A stretch of DNA of 64,000 nucleotides, from assembly GCA_031550085.1 (NCBI GenBank), contig JAVBOY010000014.1, forward strand, positions 1 through 64,000. The letters are read 5' to 3'. Within the stretch, counting starts at the first letter, position 1, and each line of letters opens with the position of its first letter. This DNA is from UBA4417 sp031550085 (lineage in GTDB: Bacteria > Bacteroidota > Bacteroidia > Bacteroidales > UBA4417). Made by a program: the position numbers and the translations under genes. The notes below the pieces were generated by a model. The model saw nothing but the letters and a program-made list of their open reading frames with translations, was not told where the DNA came from and searched no databases. Below, one piece after another: positions 49,858 to 58,702 of this stretch.

Positions 49858-51561
49858 ATGTTTAAAAGAAAATATTTCACTTTCCTGATTTTTGTACTTC
49901 TTTGTGCCACGGTTCAATTTGCGCAGGCGCAAAAGGATAAGCCCTATTCGGAAGAAATAACGGTTGTTGCAGCATTTAAACCGGAAATTCCGGACGCTTT
50001 CAAGATCAACCAGAATCCGACCATTGTCGATACCACTTCGAAAGTTCCAACCATGACCTTCGATATCCGGCCTTACCCGGCTCAGCTTCATCTGGGATTG
50101 CAAGCGATTGAGCCGGCCAAATTAGGCCCCGAACAATTGCCGGTACTGCTCCGCAATTATGTCCGCGCCGGCATGGGAAATTATTTAACTACATATGCCG
50201 AATTTTTTGCCAGCACCCTCCGGGATAAAGACAATTTGTTAAGTTTTAGAGTAAAACACTTGGGCGCCAACAGCGACATTAAGGATTACGCCACGGCCAT
50301 CAACAACCAGCAAACGGTAGAACTGGCCGGCAAACACTTTTTCCCGACCCACACGCTTTCGGGCAAAGCCGACTACAACCGCACCCGGGTATATCGCTAT
50401 GGTTACAAACCGGACGAGTTGGATTCGCTCATCCGCAAAACCGATTATGATTCCATCGATAAACAGCGCTTCCAACGTTTCGGAATCAGCGCAGATCTTG
50501 TCAGCAATTATTCCGGCGACGAAATGCTGAACCATTCCGTAGGACTCTCCTTTTACAATTTAAAGGATTTATACAAGGTTTCGGAAACCAATTTCAATCT
50601 GAAAGCCAACCTGAACAAGTTGTTTTACCTTTTCGATTCGCCCATGAGCCAGGTGCTGGGCCTGGATTTAGGGATCAATCATTACACCGATAAAATCGAT
50701 ACGTTATCTTACAAAAATACGACCGTGAGCCTTGCTCCCTACTTAAAGCTGGAGTACAACGAATACTTCTTTAAAATCGGTTTGAATACTTTTTTTGAAA
50801 CCAACGAGGGAACGACCTCTGCAAAAATTTATCCGAATTTCGAAGCCCGGCTAAGCCTAATTCCGAATGCCTTGCAGGTTTATCTAGGATTGGATGGTTT
50901 TCAGGAACGCAATACCTTGCAGAATTTCAGCACCGAAAATCCGTTTATTTCAACGCATCTGGATTGGCAAACGACCTACGATATGTTCCGCTTTTTCGGC
51001 GGCGTCAAGTCCAATATCAGCCAAACCGTTAGTTTGAATGCGTCATTCTCTTACCGGCAAACCGAAAACATGCCGTTCTTCATTACCGACAGCCTGGCGC
51101 CGTTGAAAAATATGTTTACGCCGGTTTACGACAATGTGAACGAATTGGCTTTCGGAGTAGAATTGGCGTATGCGCAAAGCGATAAACTGATGTTCACGCT
51201 GACGGGGAATTTCTTCAATTACAAAATGAACGATTTGGAGCATGCCTGGTACAAGCCGGATTACAAAGTTGGTTTTGGCGCCCGGTATCTTTGGGACGAC
51301 AAATTGATCCTGAAGGCGCAACTCACGGCAAACGGGGAAGTTTGGGCATTAGCCCCCATTGACAATACAGCCACCTCGCCTTTGGAAGCGCAAAAATTAA
51401 ACGGTTGGCTGGATCTTAGTTTGGGCGCCGAATACCGCATTACAAAATATTTCTCGGCTTGGGTGAATTTGAATAACATCTCCAATTCCAAATCCAATAT
51501 CTGGTGGAATTATCCCACTTATGGCTTCAATGCCTTGGTAGGGGTAAGCTTCGGATTCTAG
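49858..51561 (+). CDS. TonB-receptor-like outer membrane barrel (no plug)
   Basis: The 567-residue exported protein (signal peptide ending VQFAQAQ) has a short N-terminal segment resembling a TonB-box or plug remnant (YSEEITVVAAFKPEIPDAFK). A run of barrel strands follows, for example LLSFRVKHLGANSDI, TLSGKADYNRTRVYRYGYKP and GVELAYAQSDKLMFTLTGNF. It ends FNALVGVSFGF, a typical terminal strand. No complete plug domain is visible. It is paired with the upstream TPR gene, a layout seen in other Bacteroidales. Confidence 0.75.
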   Translation: MFKRKYFTFLIFVLLCATVQFAQAQKDKPYSEEITVVAAFKPEIPDAFKINQNPTIVDTTSKVPTMTFDIRPYPAQLHLGLQAIEPAKLGPEQLPVLLRNYVRAGMGNYLTTYAEFFASTLRDKDNLLSFRVKHLGANSDIKDYATAINNQQTVELAGKHFFPTHTLSGKADYNRTRVYRYGYKPDELDSLIRKTDYDSIDKQRFQRFGISADLVSNYSGDEMLNHSVGLSFYNLKDLYKVSETNFNLKANLNKLFYLFDSPMSQVLGLDLGINHYTDKIDTLSYKNTTVSLAPYLKLEYNEYFFKIGLNTFFETNEGTTSAKIYPNFEARLSLIPNALQVYLGLDGFQERNTLQNFSTENPFISTHLDWQTTYDMFRFFGGVKSNISQTVSLNASFSYRQTENMPFFITDSLAPLKNMFTPVYDNVNELAFGVELAYAQSDKLMFTLTGNFFNYKMNDLEHAWYKPDYKVGFGARYLWDDKLILKAQLTANGEVWALAPIDNTATSPLEAQKLNGWLDLSLGAEYRITKYFSAWVNLNNISNSKSNIWWNYPTYGFNALVGVSFGF

Positions 51562-52179
51562 GAACGAAGTTTTGTTTTAATGAAAGAAGCCTTCAAAAGG
51601 CCGCTTTTTTGCCGGCAGAAGGCGTGCCAAGCTAAAAGCAAACCCCTTCAAAATAGTTGCCGTTTTCAAAAGGACTATCCCCTCTGGAAGCGGCAACCAT
51701 TCTAATTTGGCATTACAGCGATCCGCGATTCCGGCTGCGAATATCCGCAGGGGATAGTTCTGAATATTCAGCGCAAAAGTTGTGAATATTCGCAGGGGAC
51801 CGCTCTGAATATTCAGCGCAAAAGTTATGAATATTCGCAGGGGTATCCCTGAATATTCCGTGTAAATGTTACGAATATCCGGCGCGAAGGCAGAAAGCTT
51901 TTTAATGATGCATGGAGAATGTAAAACGATGAACATCCATAATAGGAACAAGAGGCTGAATGAACGAAAGCAAAAAGGAAAACGGGGTCAAAATTTGCCG
52001 GGACAGTAAGGCAAAAACCCCTTGATAACAAACTATTTAACCCGCATTAAGAGAATTCGTGAGGAGCAGCCAAAACAAAGATAGCCTCAGACAATAATTT
52101 AAACCCAAAAACATTCTTCAATTCCCAAAACAAGCGTTCCTGGTTCTAAAACTTGTTTCAATTATGGATCGTTGCCCTG
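51562..52179. other. Intergenic gap between convergent genes
   Basis: The gap holds the phased GAATATTC minisatellite (51739-51880). The open frame read across it on the minus strand encodes a 15-residue repeat that is simply the translated minisatellite. No gene or strong terminator hairpin is supported; a weak GCCTT-CAA-AAGGC hairpin with a T run follows the barrel gene at about 51588. Confidence 0.5.
51739..51880. repeat. Minisatellite of phased GAATATTC palindromes
   Basis: Seven copies of GAATATTC (five exact, at 51762, 51784, 51807, 51829 and 51851) or GAATATCC (51739 and 51873) are spaced 22 or 23 bp apart. Alternate spacers resemble each other (GCAGGGG-type and AGCGCAAAAG-type), so the higher-order period is 45 bp. 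The spacing is about two helical turns. Confidence 0.92.
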
Positions 52180-53385
52180 CTATGAAACAATTACACCATC
52201 TTGTTTTTCAGGATTATCCTCACGGATCTTGGCTATTATAAAATACAAGACGACCAGTAGCGTTGCTGTTCCGGTAGCGATAAATGTCACATTGGCGCCA
52301 AACGTAAACCAAACCATCCCTGTAAGCGAACTGGCCAATAAGGTACAAATACTTTGGAAACCGGTGTAAGTCCCAATCGCTGTGGCCGTATCTTTTTTTT
52401 CAGAGATGTTGCTGATCCAGGCCTTCGAAATTCCTTCGGTTGCTGCCGCATAAATGCCATAAAGAAAAAACAAGCCCCCAACCGCATACAGGCTTGAGCA
52501 AAAGCCCATGCCCAAATACACCCCGGCAAACAACAACAAACCGATCAAGAAAATCCGCTTCAAACCGATTTTATCAGCCAATATGCCGATGGGGAAAGCC
52601 GATAAGGCGTACACCAGATTGTAAAATATGTAGACTCCGATCACCGATGTATCATTTAAACCGGCCTGCTTGGCTTTGAGCAACAGAAACACATCCGAAC
52701 TATTGAACAAAGCAAAAATCAACAAGCCGCTTACCAATTTGCGGTAATGCGGGGAACTCGTTTTCCAGTACTTTACAAATGAGAAGAAAGAAACCGATTT
52801 CTTTTCTGCGACCGGTTTTAGATGATGATCTTTGAGGAGGAGCGATGTTGCAATCGAAAGCAATCCCGGAATAAAAGCAACGAAAAACAACGCTTTGTAA
52901 TTCTGAGGGTAAAAATATAAAAACAACAAAGCAAAAGAAGGCCCGATCACAGCTCCCAGCGTATCCATGCCACGGTGAAACCCGAAAACCTTGCCTTTTG
53001 TCCTGGGAGTTGCTTCATCCGACAAGATGGCATCCCGGGCGCCGGTACGAATCCCTTTTCCCAAACGGTCAAGCGTGCGGGCCGAAAAGATCCACAGCGG
53101 CCAGGTAAACAACGCCATCATGGGTTTCGATAAGGCGCTGAGCGCATACCCAATTTGAACGAATGGGGCCCTCCTCCCTTTGGTATCGGACAATTTTCCG
53201 AAATACCCTTTGCTGAATCCCGCCACCGCTTCGGCAATTCCCTCCAAAACTCCGATCAATACTACCGAGAATCCGATTGTTTTCAAATAAATCGGCATTA
53301 CCGGATAAAGCATTTCACTGGCCATATCCGTAAACAAACTGATTAAGGATAAAGTCCACACAACGCGGGTGATCGCCCTTCTCAT
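52180..53385 (-). CDS. Major facilitator superfamily transporter
   Basis: The 401-residue protein has twelve predicted membrane helices. The cytoplasmic loop 2-3 motif is GYFGKLSDTKGRRAPFVQIG, the A-like motif GKGIRTGARDAILSDE lies in loop 4-5, and there is a matching motif in the second half (IGILADKIGLKRIFLIGLLL). The RLGKGIRTGARDAI pattern is characteristic of a broad MFS group with no firm substrate. Start ATG at 53383-53385. It stands alone and is convergent with the barrel gene. Confidence 0.85.
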   Translation of the reverse strand: MRRAITRVVWTLSLISLFTDMASEMLYPVMPIYLKTIGFSVVLIGVLEGIAEAVAGFSKGYFGKLSDTKGRRAPFVQIGYALSALSKPMMALFTWPLWIFSARTLDRLGKGIRTGARDAILSDEATPRTKGKVFGFHRGMDTLGAVIGPSFALLFLYFYPQNYKALFFVAFIPGLLSIATSLLLKDHHLKPVAEKKSVSFFSFVKYWKTSSPHYRKLVSGLLIFALFNSSDVFLLLKAKQAGLNDTSVIGVYIFYNLVYALSAFPIGILADKIGLKRIFLIGLLLFAGVYLGMGFCSSLYAVGGLFFLYGIYAAATEGISKAWISNISEKKDTATAIGTYTGFQSICTLLASSLTGMVWFTFGANVTFIATGTATLLVVLYFIIAKIREDNPEKQDGVIVS

Positions 53386-53501
53386 AACGTTTTCTTAAAA
53401 AATACAGCTTCTTTCTTAATTGAATTTCCACCTACTTTCCGCAGAAACTCTTGCAAAAATAGAAATCTCATTTTTCAAATCAAAAAGAAATTTGATACAG
53501 C

Positions 53502-53537
53502 GTATCCCCATTTGTATCCCCATTTGTATCCCGGTTT
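53502..53537. repeat. Three tandem 12-bp units
   Basis: GTATCCCCATTT occurs twice exactly at 53502 and 53514, followed by GTATCCCGGTTT at 53526. Confidence 0.9.
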
Positions 53538-53669
53538 CGTAAACGGTTTTTGACTCTCCGAAAAACAAATGAATACAGCTTTAAGAATCAAACGTTTTTT
53601 GTATTTCCGGACTTAAAACCTTTTTTCAAAAAATACTGGATTTACGAAAGCAGGCGTTCAGGTATTTTC

Positions 53670-53677
53670 TATTTTTG
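53670..53677 (+). promoter_or_regulatory. -7 box of the M3 peptidase gene
   Basis: TATTTTTG followed by CAAAA, 32 bp before the ATG; the same CTATTTTTGCAAAA string precedes the His-rich protein gene at 56080. Confidence 0.55.
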
Positions 53678-53708
53678 CAAAACCCCTATTTTTAAAACAA
53701 CTTTAATA

Positions 53709-55802
53709 ATGAAAAAGCACCTTTTTACGATTGCATGTTTATTTATTGTAACATTTATGATGGCACAAAATCCATTCTTCGAAAAACAATGGACAACTCC
53801 GTACGGCACCCCGCCCTTTGACAAAATCAAGCTCGAACATTATTTGCCTGCTGTTAAAGAAGGTATCAAGCAACATCAAACCGAAATTTTGTCAATTCAA
53901 AACAACAAACAACCTGCCACTTTTGCCAACACTATTGAAGCATTGGAAAATTCAGGACAAATGCTGACCAAAGTAAGCCTTGTTTTGGGCAATCTGACCG
54001 AAGCCCATACCAACGCCCAATTGCAAGAAATCAACAAACAAGTTACGCCGTTGGTTACAGCCCATTATGACGACTTATACATGAACGAGAACCTGTTCAA
54101 GCGCGTAAAAATGGTGTACGACAAGAAAGCGACTTTAAAATTAACACCGGAACAAAGCCAATTGCTGAAAAAAACGTATGAGCGTTTCGAACGCAAAGGG
54201 GTCAATTTGCCGGCTGAACAAAAAACCCGTTTGAAAGCCATCAACGCCCGTTTGGCAGATTTGACCATCCAGTTTGGCGACAATGTGCTGGGCGCAACCA
54301 ACGGTTATTATATGACAGTTGACAATCGCGACGATCTGAAAGGTTTGCCCGAACCCTTTATTGAAAAAGCAGCCGAAGCAGCCAAGGCAAAAGGCTTGTC
54401 CGGAAAATGGATTTTCGGTTTGGGTAAAGCCGATGTGCTGACGTTCGAACAATACGCCGAAAACCGTGATTTGCGCCGCCAGTTATATGAATATTATCAA
54501 AACCGTTGCAACGGAGGCAAATGGGATGTAAATCCGATCATCACCGAGATTGTGTCTCTGCGGGCCGAGCAAGCCAAAATCATGGGATTCAACAATTATT
54601 CGGAATATGTGCTGGACGACAACATGGCAGAAAATCCCGAAAACGTATTCAAGCTTCTCAACCAATTGTGGACACCCGCTTTGAAAATGGCAAAAACAGA
54701 AGAAGCCGATATGCAAAAAATGATCGACAAAGAAGGAAACAACTTTAAGGTACAGTCCTGGGATTGGTGGTATTATGCCGAAAAAGTACGCACAGCCAAA
54801 TACAACCTGAGCGAAGAAGAAATGAAGCCCTACTTTGAAGTATCGAAAGTACGCGAAGGCGTTTTCTATACTTGCAACAAATTGTATGGAATCAACTTCA
54901 AAAAAGTGACCAATGTGCCCGTTTATATGAAAGATGTCGACGCCTTTGAAGTAACCGATGCGGATGGCTCGTTGCTGGGTTTGTTATATCTGGATTATTA
55001 CGCACGTCCCGAAAAACGCTCCGGTGCCTGGATGACCAACTACCGCGAACAACACTACGAAAACGGAAAAGATGTCCGCGGCATTATTTCCATCTGCCTG
55101 AACTACCCTGCTCCCACGGCTACCATGCCTTCGCTGCTCACGTTCGACGAAGTGACCACATTTTTCCACGAAATGGGACACGGCTTACACGGGCTTTTGT
55201 CGAAATGCCGCTACACATCGCTTGCCGGAACCTCCGTTTCGCGTGATTTTGTGGAATTACCTTCCCAGATATTGGAAAACTGGGCCAGCGAACCCGAAGT
55301 CCTCAAGGTATATGCCAAACACTATAAAACAGGTGAAGTAATTCCCGATGCCCTAATCAAAAAAATGCAAGCTGCCGAGAAATACGGACAAGGATTTTCG
55401 ACCACCGAATATTTGGCGGCATCCTTGTTGGACATGGATTTCCATACGTTGAAATATCCGGCCGCTGTTCCCAATGTGCCTAATTTCCAACAAACCGAAA
55501 TGGATAAAATCGGATTGATTCCGGCCATTCCGCCCCGCTACAACGCTTGGTTGTTCCAGCATATTTTCTCCGGCGGTTACGCTTCGGGATACTATGCTTA
55601 CATTTGGGCGGAAGTATTGGATGCCGATGCATTCAGCTATTTCAAAAAGAACGGTATTTTCGATAAAAAAACCGCTGACAGTTTCCGCAAAAATATTTTG
55701 GAACGCGGAGGAACCGAAGATTCCATGATTTTATACAAACGCTTTACCGGGGGCGCCGAACCCAGCGTACAACCGTTAATTGAGCGCAGAGGATTGAACT
55801 AA
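53709..55802 (+). CDS. dcp: M3 family peptidyl-dipeptidase
   Basis: The ATG at 53709 gives a signal peptide (MKKHLFTIACLFIVTFMMAQ); the frame is open further upstream but unsupported. The 697-residue product matches the Dcp group of family M3. It has NPFFEKQWTTPYGTPPFDKI at the N-terminus, the zinc motif FFHEMGHGLHGLLS (His487-Glu488-His491), DFVELPSQILENWA with the third ligand Glu, and the C-terminal FSGGYASGYYAYIWAEVLDA. It removes C-terminal dipeptides from peptides and is exported here. It has its own promoter and terminator. Confidence 0.92.
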   Translation: MKKHLFTIACLFIVTFMMAQNPFFEKQWTTPYGTPPFDKIKLEHYLPAVKEGIKQHQTEILSIQNNKQPATFANTIEALENSGQMLTKVSLVLGNLTEAHTNAQLQEINKQVTPLVTAHYDDLYMNENLFKRVKMVYDKKATLKLTPEQSQLLKKTYERFERKGVNLPAEQKTRLKAINARLADLTIQFGDNVLGATNGYYMTVDNRDDLKGLPEPFIEKAAEAAKAKGLSGKWIFGLGKADVLTFEQYAENRDLRRQLYEYYQNRCNGGKWDVNPIITEIVSLRAEQAKIMGFNNYSEYVLDDNMAENPENVFKLLNQLWTPALKMAKTEEADMQKMIDKEGNNFKVQSWDWWYYAEKVRTAKYNLSEEEMKPYFEVSKVREGVFYTCNKLYGINFKKVTNVPVYMKDVDAFEVTDADGSLLGLLYLDYYARPEKRSGAWMTNYREQHYENGKDVRGIISICLNYPAPTATMPSLLTFDEVTTFFHEMGHGLHGLLSKCRYTSLAGTSVSRDFVELPSQILENWASEPEVLKVYAKHYKTGEVIPDALIKKMQAAEKYGQGFSTTEYLAASLLDMDFHTLKYPAAVPNVPNFQQTEMDKIGLIPAIPPRYNAWLFQHIFSGGYASGYYAYIWAEVLDADAFSYFKKNGIFDKKTADSFRKNILERGGTEDSMILYKRFTGGAEPSVQPLIERRGLN

Positions 55803-55820
55803 AAACAAGACATTACAAGG

Positions 55821-55861
55821 AAAAACCGGCTTCTCTTAAATGAAAGAAGCCGGTTTTTGTT
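55821..55861 (+). terminator. Terminator of the M3 peptidase gene
   Basis: AAAAACCGGCTTCT pairs with AGAAGCCGGTTTTT around a short loop and runs into a T-rich tail, 19 bp after the stop. Confidence 0.9.
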
Positions 55862-56052
55862 TGTCTTGAGTTTTCAGACTTTTTCAAATATAAGCCTACC
55901 TGAATCCTTTTCTTCCTCCAAAGCTTATGTACAAAACCCAAGAAAGAGTTGATATCGATTTGGGTAAACGGCTAACGATCCATCAAAAAGGAAACCTACA
56001 AATAACTTTGTGAAGAAAAAGTCAAAAAAGAACCGGGTTTCTATAAAAATTC

Positions 56053-56060
56053 TATTTTTG
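56053..56060 (+). promoter_or_regulatory. -7 box of the metal-efflux locus
   Basis: TATTTTTG followed by CAAAA, 20 bp before the ATG at 56080. No palindrome like the one at 61958 is seen here. Confidence 0.55.
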
Positions 56061-56079
56061 CAAAATCATTTTACTGAAA

Positions 56080-56517
56080 ATGCGGCGATTTACATCCATA
56101 CTATTCCTTTTCCTTGCTTGCACCTTATTGATGGCGCATAGCATGCTGCCGCATCACCATCACAGTGAAGTCCCCTGTTTTGCTCAGGAACATTGCAAAC
56201 ACGAAGATTCCAACACAAGCCCCCAAAAGCACGACAGCCCGGCCGACAAGCACGAACATGAAGACTCGTTCTGTTGTGTTTTAAAACAAGATATTGCTTC
56301 TTCCGATGCACGAAAAACGGTTACCAGCAACCCTGAAATTACCAAAAAAGTAGTTCAAAAGTTGGCTTTGTTTTCTTGCGCGGCAATTCAGAGATTTGAT
56401 TTTTCGAATTTACACACTTCTAATCTATACCGGTACAAACCCGACGAATGCTTATACCGGTTCCTGTGCGTAAACAGCAGTTGCGGTTTACGGGCTCCTC
56501 CTTTTTCTTTGGTTTAA
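56080..56517 (+). CDS. His/Cys-rich exported small protein (DUF6769-like)
   Basis: The 145-residue protein has a signal-like N-terminus (MRRFTSILFLFLACTLLMAH) directly followed by LPHHHHSEVPCFAQEHCKHE, then QKHDSPADKHEHEDSFCC. The clustered His and Cys suggest metal binding, and the position at the head of an RND efflux locus supports this. The C-terminal half (LYRYKPDECLYRFLCVNSS) has no recognised fold. The family is known in Bacteroidetes next to metal efflux genes but is uncharacterised. Confidence 0.75.
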   Translation: MRRFTSILFLFLACTLLMAHSMLPHHHHSEVPCFAQEHCKHEDSNTSPQKHDSPADKHEHEDSFCCVLKQDIASSDARKTVTSNPEITKKVVQKLALFSCAAIQRFDFSNLHTSNLYRYKPDECLYRFLCVNSSCGLRAPPFSLV

Positions 56518-56744
56518 ATCCTTTTTAGAAAGGTAGTTCCTTTTTGGATGATTGACTTTCAATCTCCAAGAGGGCAATCATTGCGGTTGTTAGCAATCCA
56601 AGCAGCCTGCAAGGTCGCAATTTCCCAACAAACAGAAGGCTTGTATTGCTTTTCGTTAAATGGAAAAATGTTGTGCAAACGACTCATTCTTAACACAAGA
56701 TCTTTTTAAATAAAACCATTTCCAATTAACAAGTAAAAAAACAA

Positions 56745-57005
56745 ATGAAAACATTCACAAAAACTCTTTGCATTTTATTGATTTCATCCATGGCCACCTG
56801 GGGCTGCGCCAGCAAAGCAAATTCCAATTGCTGCAACAGTAAGGACAGTACCGAGTGCGCTCACAAGCACGACAGTTGCACCGGACATAACCACGGACAA
56901 GAAGAATTCAGCGTCAAGGGCGACAGCATCCATTCCGACAGCACGCAGACTCATTCGCACCAACACGGACACGACCACAGTGAAAACTGCGACCACAAAC
57001 ATTAA
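56745..57005 (+). CDS. His-rich small lipoprotein, likely metal-binding
   Basis: The 86-residue protein has a lipobox (SSMATWGCASKA) and a mature part with NCCNSKDSTECAHKHDSCTG and a run of alternating His (HSHQHGHDHSENCDHKH). A metal-chaperone or buffering role at the envelope is inferred from composition and neighbours. It lies between the DUF6769-like gene and the adaptor gene. Sequence is too simple for a family call. Confidence 0.75.
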   Translation: MKTFTKTLCILLISSMATWGCASKANSNCCNSKDSTECAHKHDSCTGHNHGQEEFSVKGDSIHSDSTQTHSHQHGHDHSENCDHKH

Positions 57006-57069
57006 AATTGTGACAAATGATGCGTAAACGGTGACAGATATAAGTTCGCAAGTAACGAGAATTCAATGC

Positions 57070-57099
57070 CTCGTTGCTTGTCACTCGTTACCCGTTACT
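57070..57099 (+). repeat. Short TCGTTAC/TCACTCG heptad patch
   Basis: CTCGTTGCTTGTCACTCGTT and ACCCGTTAC form three or four degenerate copies of the TCGTTAC heptad found in the long islands. The patch sits 26 bp before the adaptor ATG and is much shorter than the islands. Confidence 0.6.
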
Positions 57100-57124
57100 A
57101 AAAAATTTTCTAATCCACTTTCCC

Positions 57125-58660
57125 ATGAAAACCATAAAATTAATATCCTTGTTGGTGATGCTTGTCATTGCCTGGGGATGCAATCGCAACAAGTCGGCCA
57201 ACGGTCATAACCATGCAGAAGGCGAATCGCATTCCGATGGACACGATCACAGCGAAATCGAGGCCATGACGCACACATTTTATACCTCCGACTTCGAGCT
57301 GTTTGCCGAAATCGGCCCCTTGATCCAAGGCGAAGAAGCTGAGATTTTTGTGCATTTAACCGACCTGAGCACCTACAAACCCATCGAAAGTGCCGAAATC
57401 ACCACCAGCCTGATTGTGGGTGAGAAAGGAATCCGAAAAATCGTTACTCAAGCTGATAAAGCCTCGCATGTGTTTGAGCTTACTTTGCAACCGGTGGTTT
57501 CCGGAAAGGGAAAGCTGATTTTTGAGGTCACCCGGAACGGAAAAAAGGAAAGCTTCGCAGTGGACAATATTCCGGTTTTTGCCGACGATCATGAAGCGCT
57601 TCATGCCGAACAAGATCACGTACACGGCGAAAACCCCATCAAATTCTCCAAAGAACAAGCCTGGAAATCCGACTTTAAGGTACAACAAGTGAAACGCAGC
57701 ACCTTTCACCAGGTGTTGAAAACCAGCGGACAGATTATCTCTGCTCCGGGCGACGAAATTACGCTCTCAGCCACGGCAAGCGGCATTACCAAGTTTGTAA
57801 ATAACCGGATTGTCGACGGGCTGGCGGTACGCGCCGGAGAAGCGCTTTTTGCCATTTCGGGCAAAGGTCTGACGGAAGGGAACTCCGAAACAAAAAGCGC
57901 GGATGCCAAATTATTTTTGGATAATGCAAAAAAGAATTACGACCGCGCTACTGAATTGGTCAAAGATCAGATTATTTCCCAAAAGGAATTTAACCAGCGG
58001 AAATTGGATTACGAGCAAGCGCTGATCAATTACCAAACCCTTTCGGCCGACATGGGTACAAGTGGAAAGTCTATTGCAACACCTATTTCCGGGTTTATCA
58101 AAAACATTCTGGTACAATCGGGGCAATATGTTGAAATCGGGCAACCCATTGCCACCATCACCCAAAACCGCCGTTTGCTGCTGAGCGCCGACATTCCGCA
58201 ACGGTTTTATTCCCAACTGAATAATATTGCAACCGCCAATTTTACAACCTCTTACGACAATCATACTTACGACCTCAGCGAACTCAACGGCAAATTATTG
58301 TCCATCGGAAAATCGACCAGCACGACCACATTCACCAAAGCCGTGAATTTCGAGTTCGATAACAAAGGCGACATTACGCCCGGCGTATTTGTCAATGTAT
58401 ATCTGAAGTCATCCCCTATCCCCAATGCCATCACCATTCCCGAAACGGCCCTTACCGAAGAACAGGGACATTTCTTTGTGTACGTACAAACCGAAGGGGA
58501 AATTTTCCAAAAACGGGAAGTGATCCCGGGAATGAGCGACGGATTGAACGTCCAGATACTTTCCGGATTGGAAGAAAACGAACGCATCGTCACGCGCGGA
58601 GCCTATCTGGTAAAACTAGCTTCATTATCCAATGCCGTGCCCCACGGGCATGAACATTAA
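57125..58660 (+). CDS. CusB/CzcB-type RND periplasmic adaptor
   Basis: The ATG at 57125 gives a lipobox (LVMLVIAWGCNRNK). The 511-residue lipoprotein begins with a His-rich stretch (GHNHAEGESHSDGHDHSE). A roughly 110-residue beta domain follows, uncommon in CusB (FELFAEIGPLIQGEEAEIFV ... GKLIFEVTRNGK). Then comes the adaptor core: GQIISAPGDEITLSATASGI, a coiled coil with LFLDNAKKNYDRATELVKDQ, the lipoyl/barrel half ISGFIKNILVQSGQYVEIGQ and the membrane-proximal domain to EENERIVTRGAYLVK. It ends VPHGHEH. It links the inner membrane pump to the outer membrane channel. Confidence 0.88.
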   Translation: MKTIKLISLLVMLVIAWGCNRNKSANGHNHAEGESHSDGHDHSEIEAMTHTFYTSDFELFAEIGPLIQGEEAEIFVHLTDLSTYKPIESAEITTSLIVGEKGIRKIVTQADKASHVFELTLQPVVSGKGKLIFEVTRNGKKESFAVDNIPVFADDHEALHAEQDHVHGENPIKFSKEQAWKSDFKVQQVKRSTFHQVLKTSGQIISAPGDEITLSATASGITKFVNNRIVDGLAVRAGEALFAISGKGLTEGNSETKSADAKLFLDNAKKNYDRATELVKDQIISQKEFNQRKLDYEQALINYQTLSADMGTSGKSIATPISGFIKNILVQSGQYVEIGQPIATITQNRRLLLSADIPQRFYSQLNNIATANFTTSYDNHTYDLSELNGKLLSIGKSTSTTTFTKAVNFEFDNKGDITPGVFVNVYLKSSPIPNAITIPETALTEEQGHFFVYVQTEGEIFQKREVIPGMSDGLNVQILSGLEENERIVTRGAYLVKLASLSNAVPHGHEH

Positions 58661-58702
58661 AAGCCGGAATGATTTTTCATCATCATTAAAAAAGAAAGAA
58701 AC

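Larger units (their letters stand above)
53386..53708. other. Divergent promoter region
   Basis: The region separates the divergent MFS and peptidase genes. It holds a 12-bp tandem repeat (53502-53537) and the peptidase -7 box (53670-53677). The longer open frame upstream of 53709 is not taken as coding. Confidence 0.5.

Noticed and set aside
51577..51951. A minus-strand frame encoding repeats of PLRIF-TFALNIQ
   Set aside because: The repeated peptide is the translation of the 45-bp minisatellite, whose period is divisible by three; the ends of the frame have no coding character.
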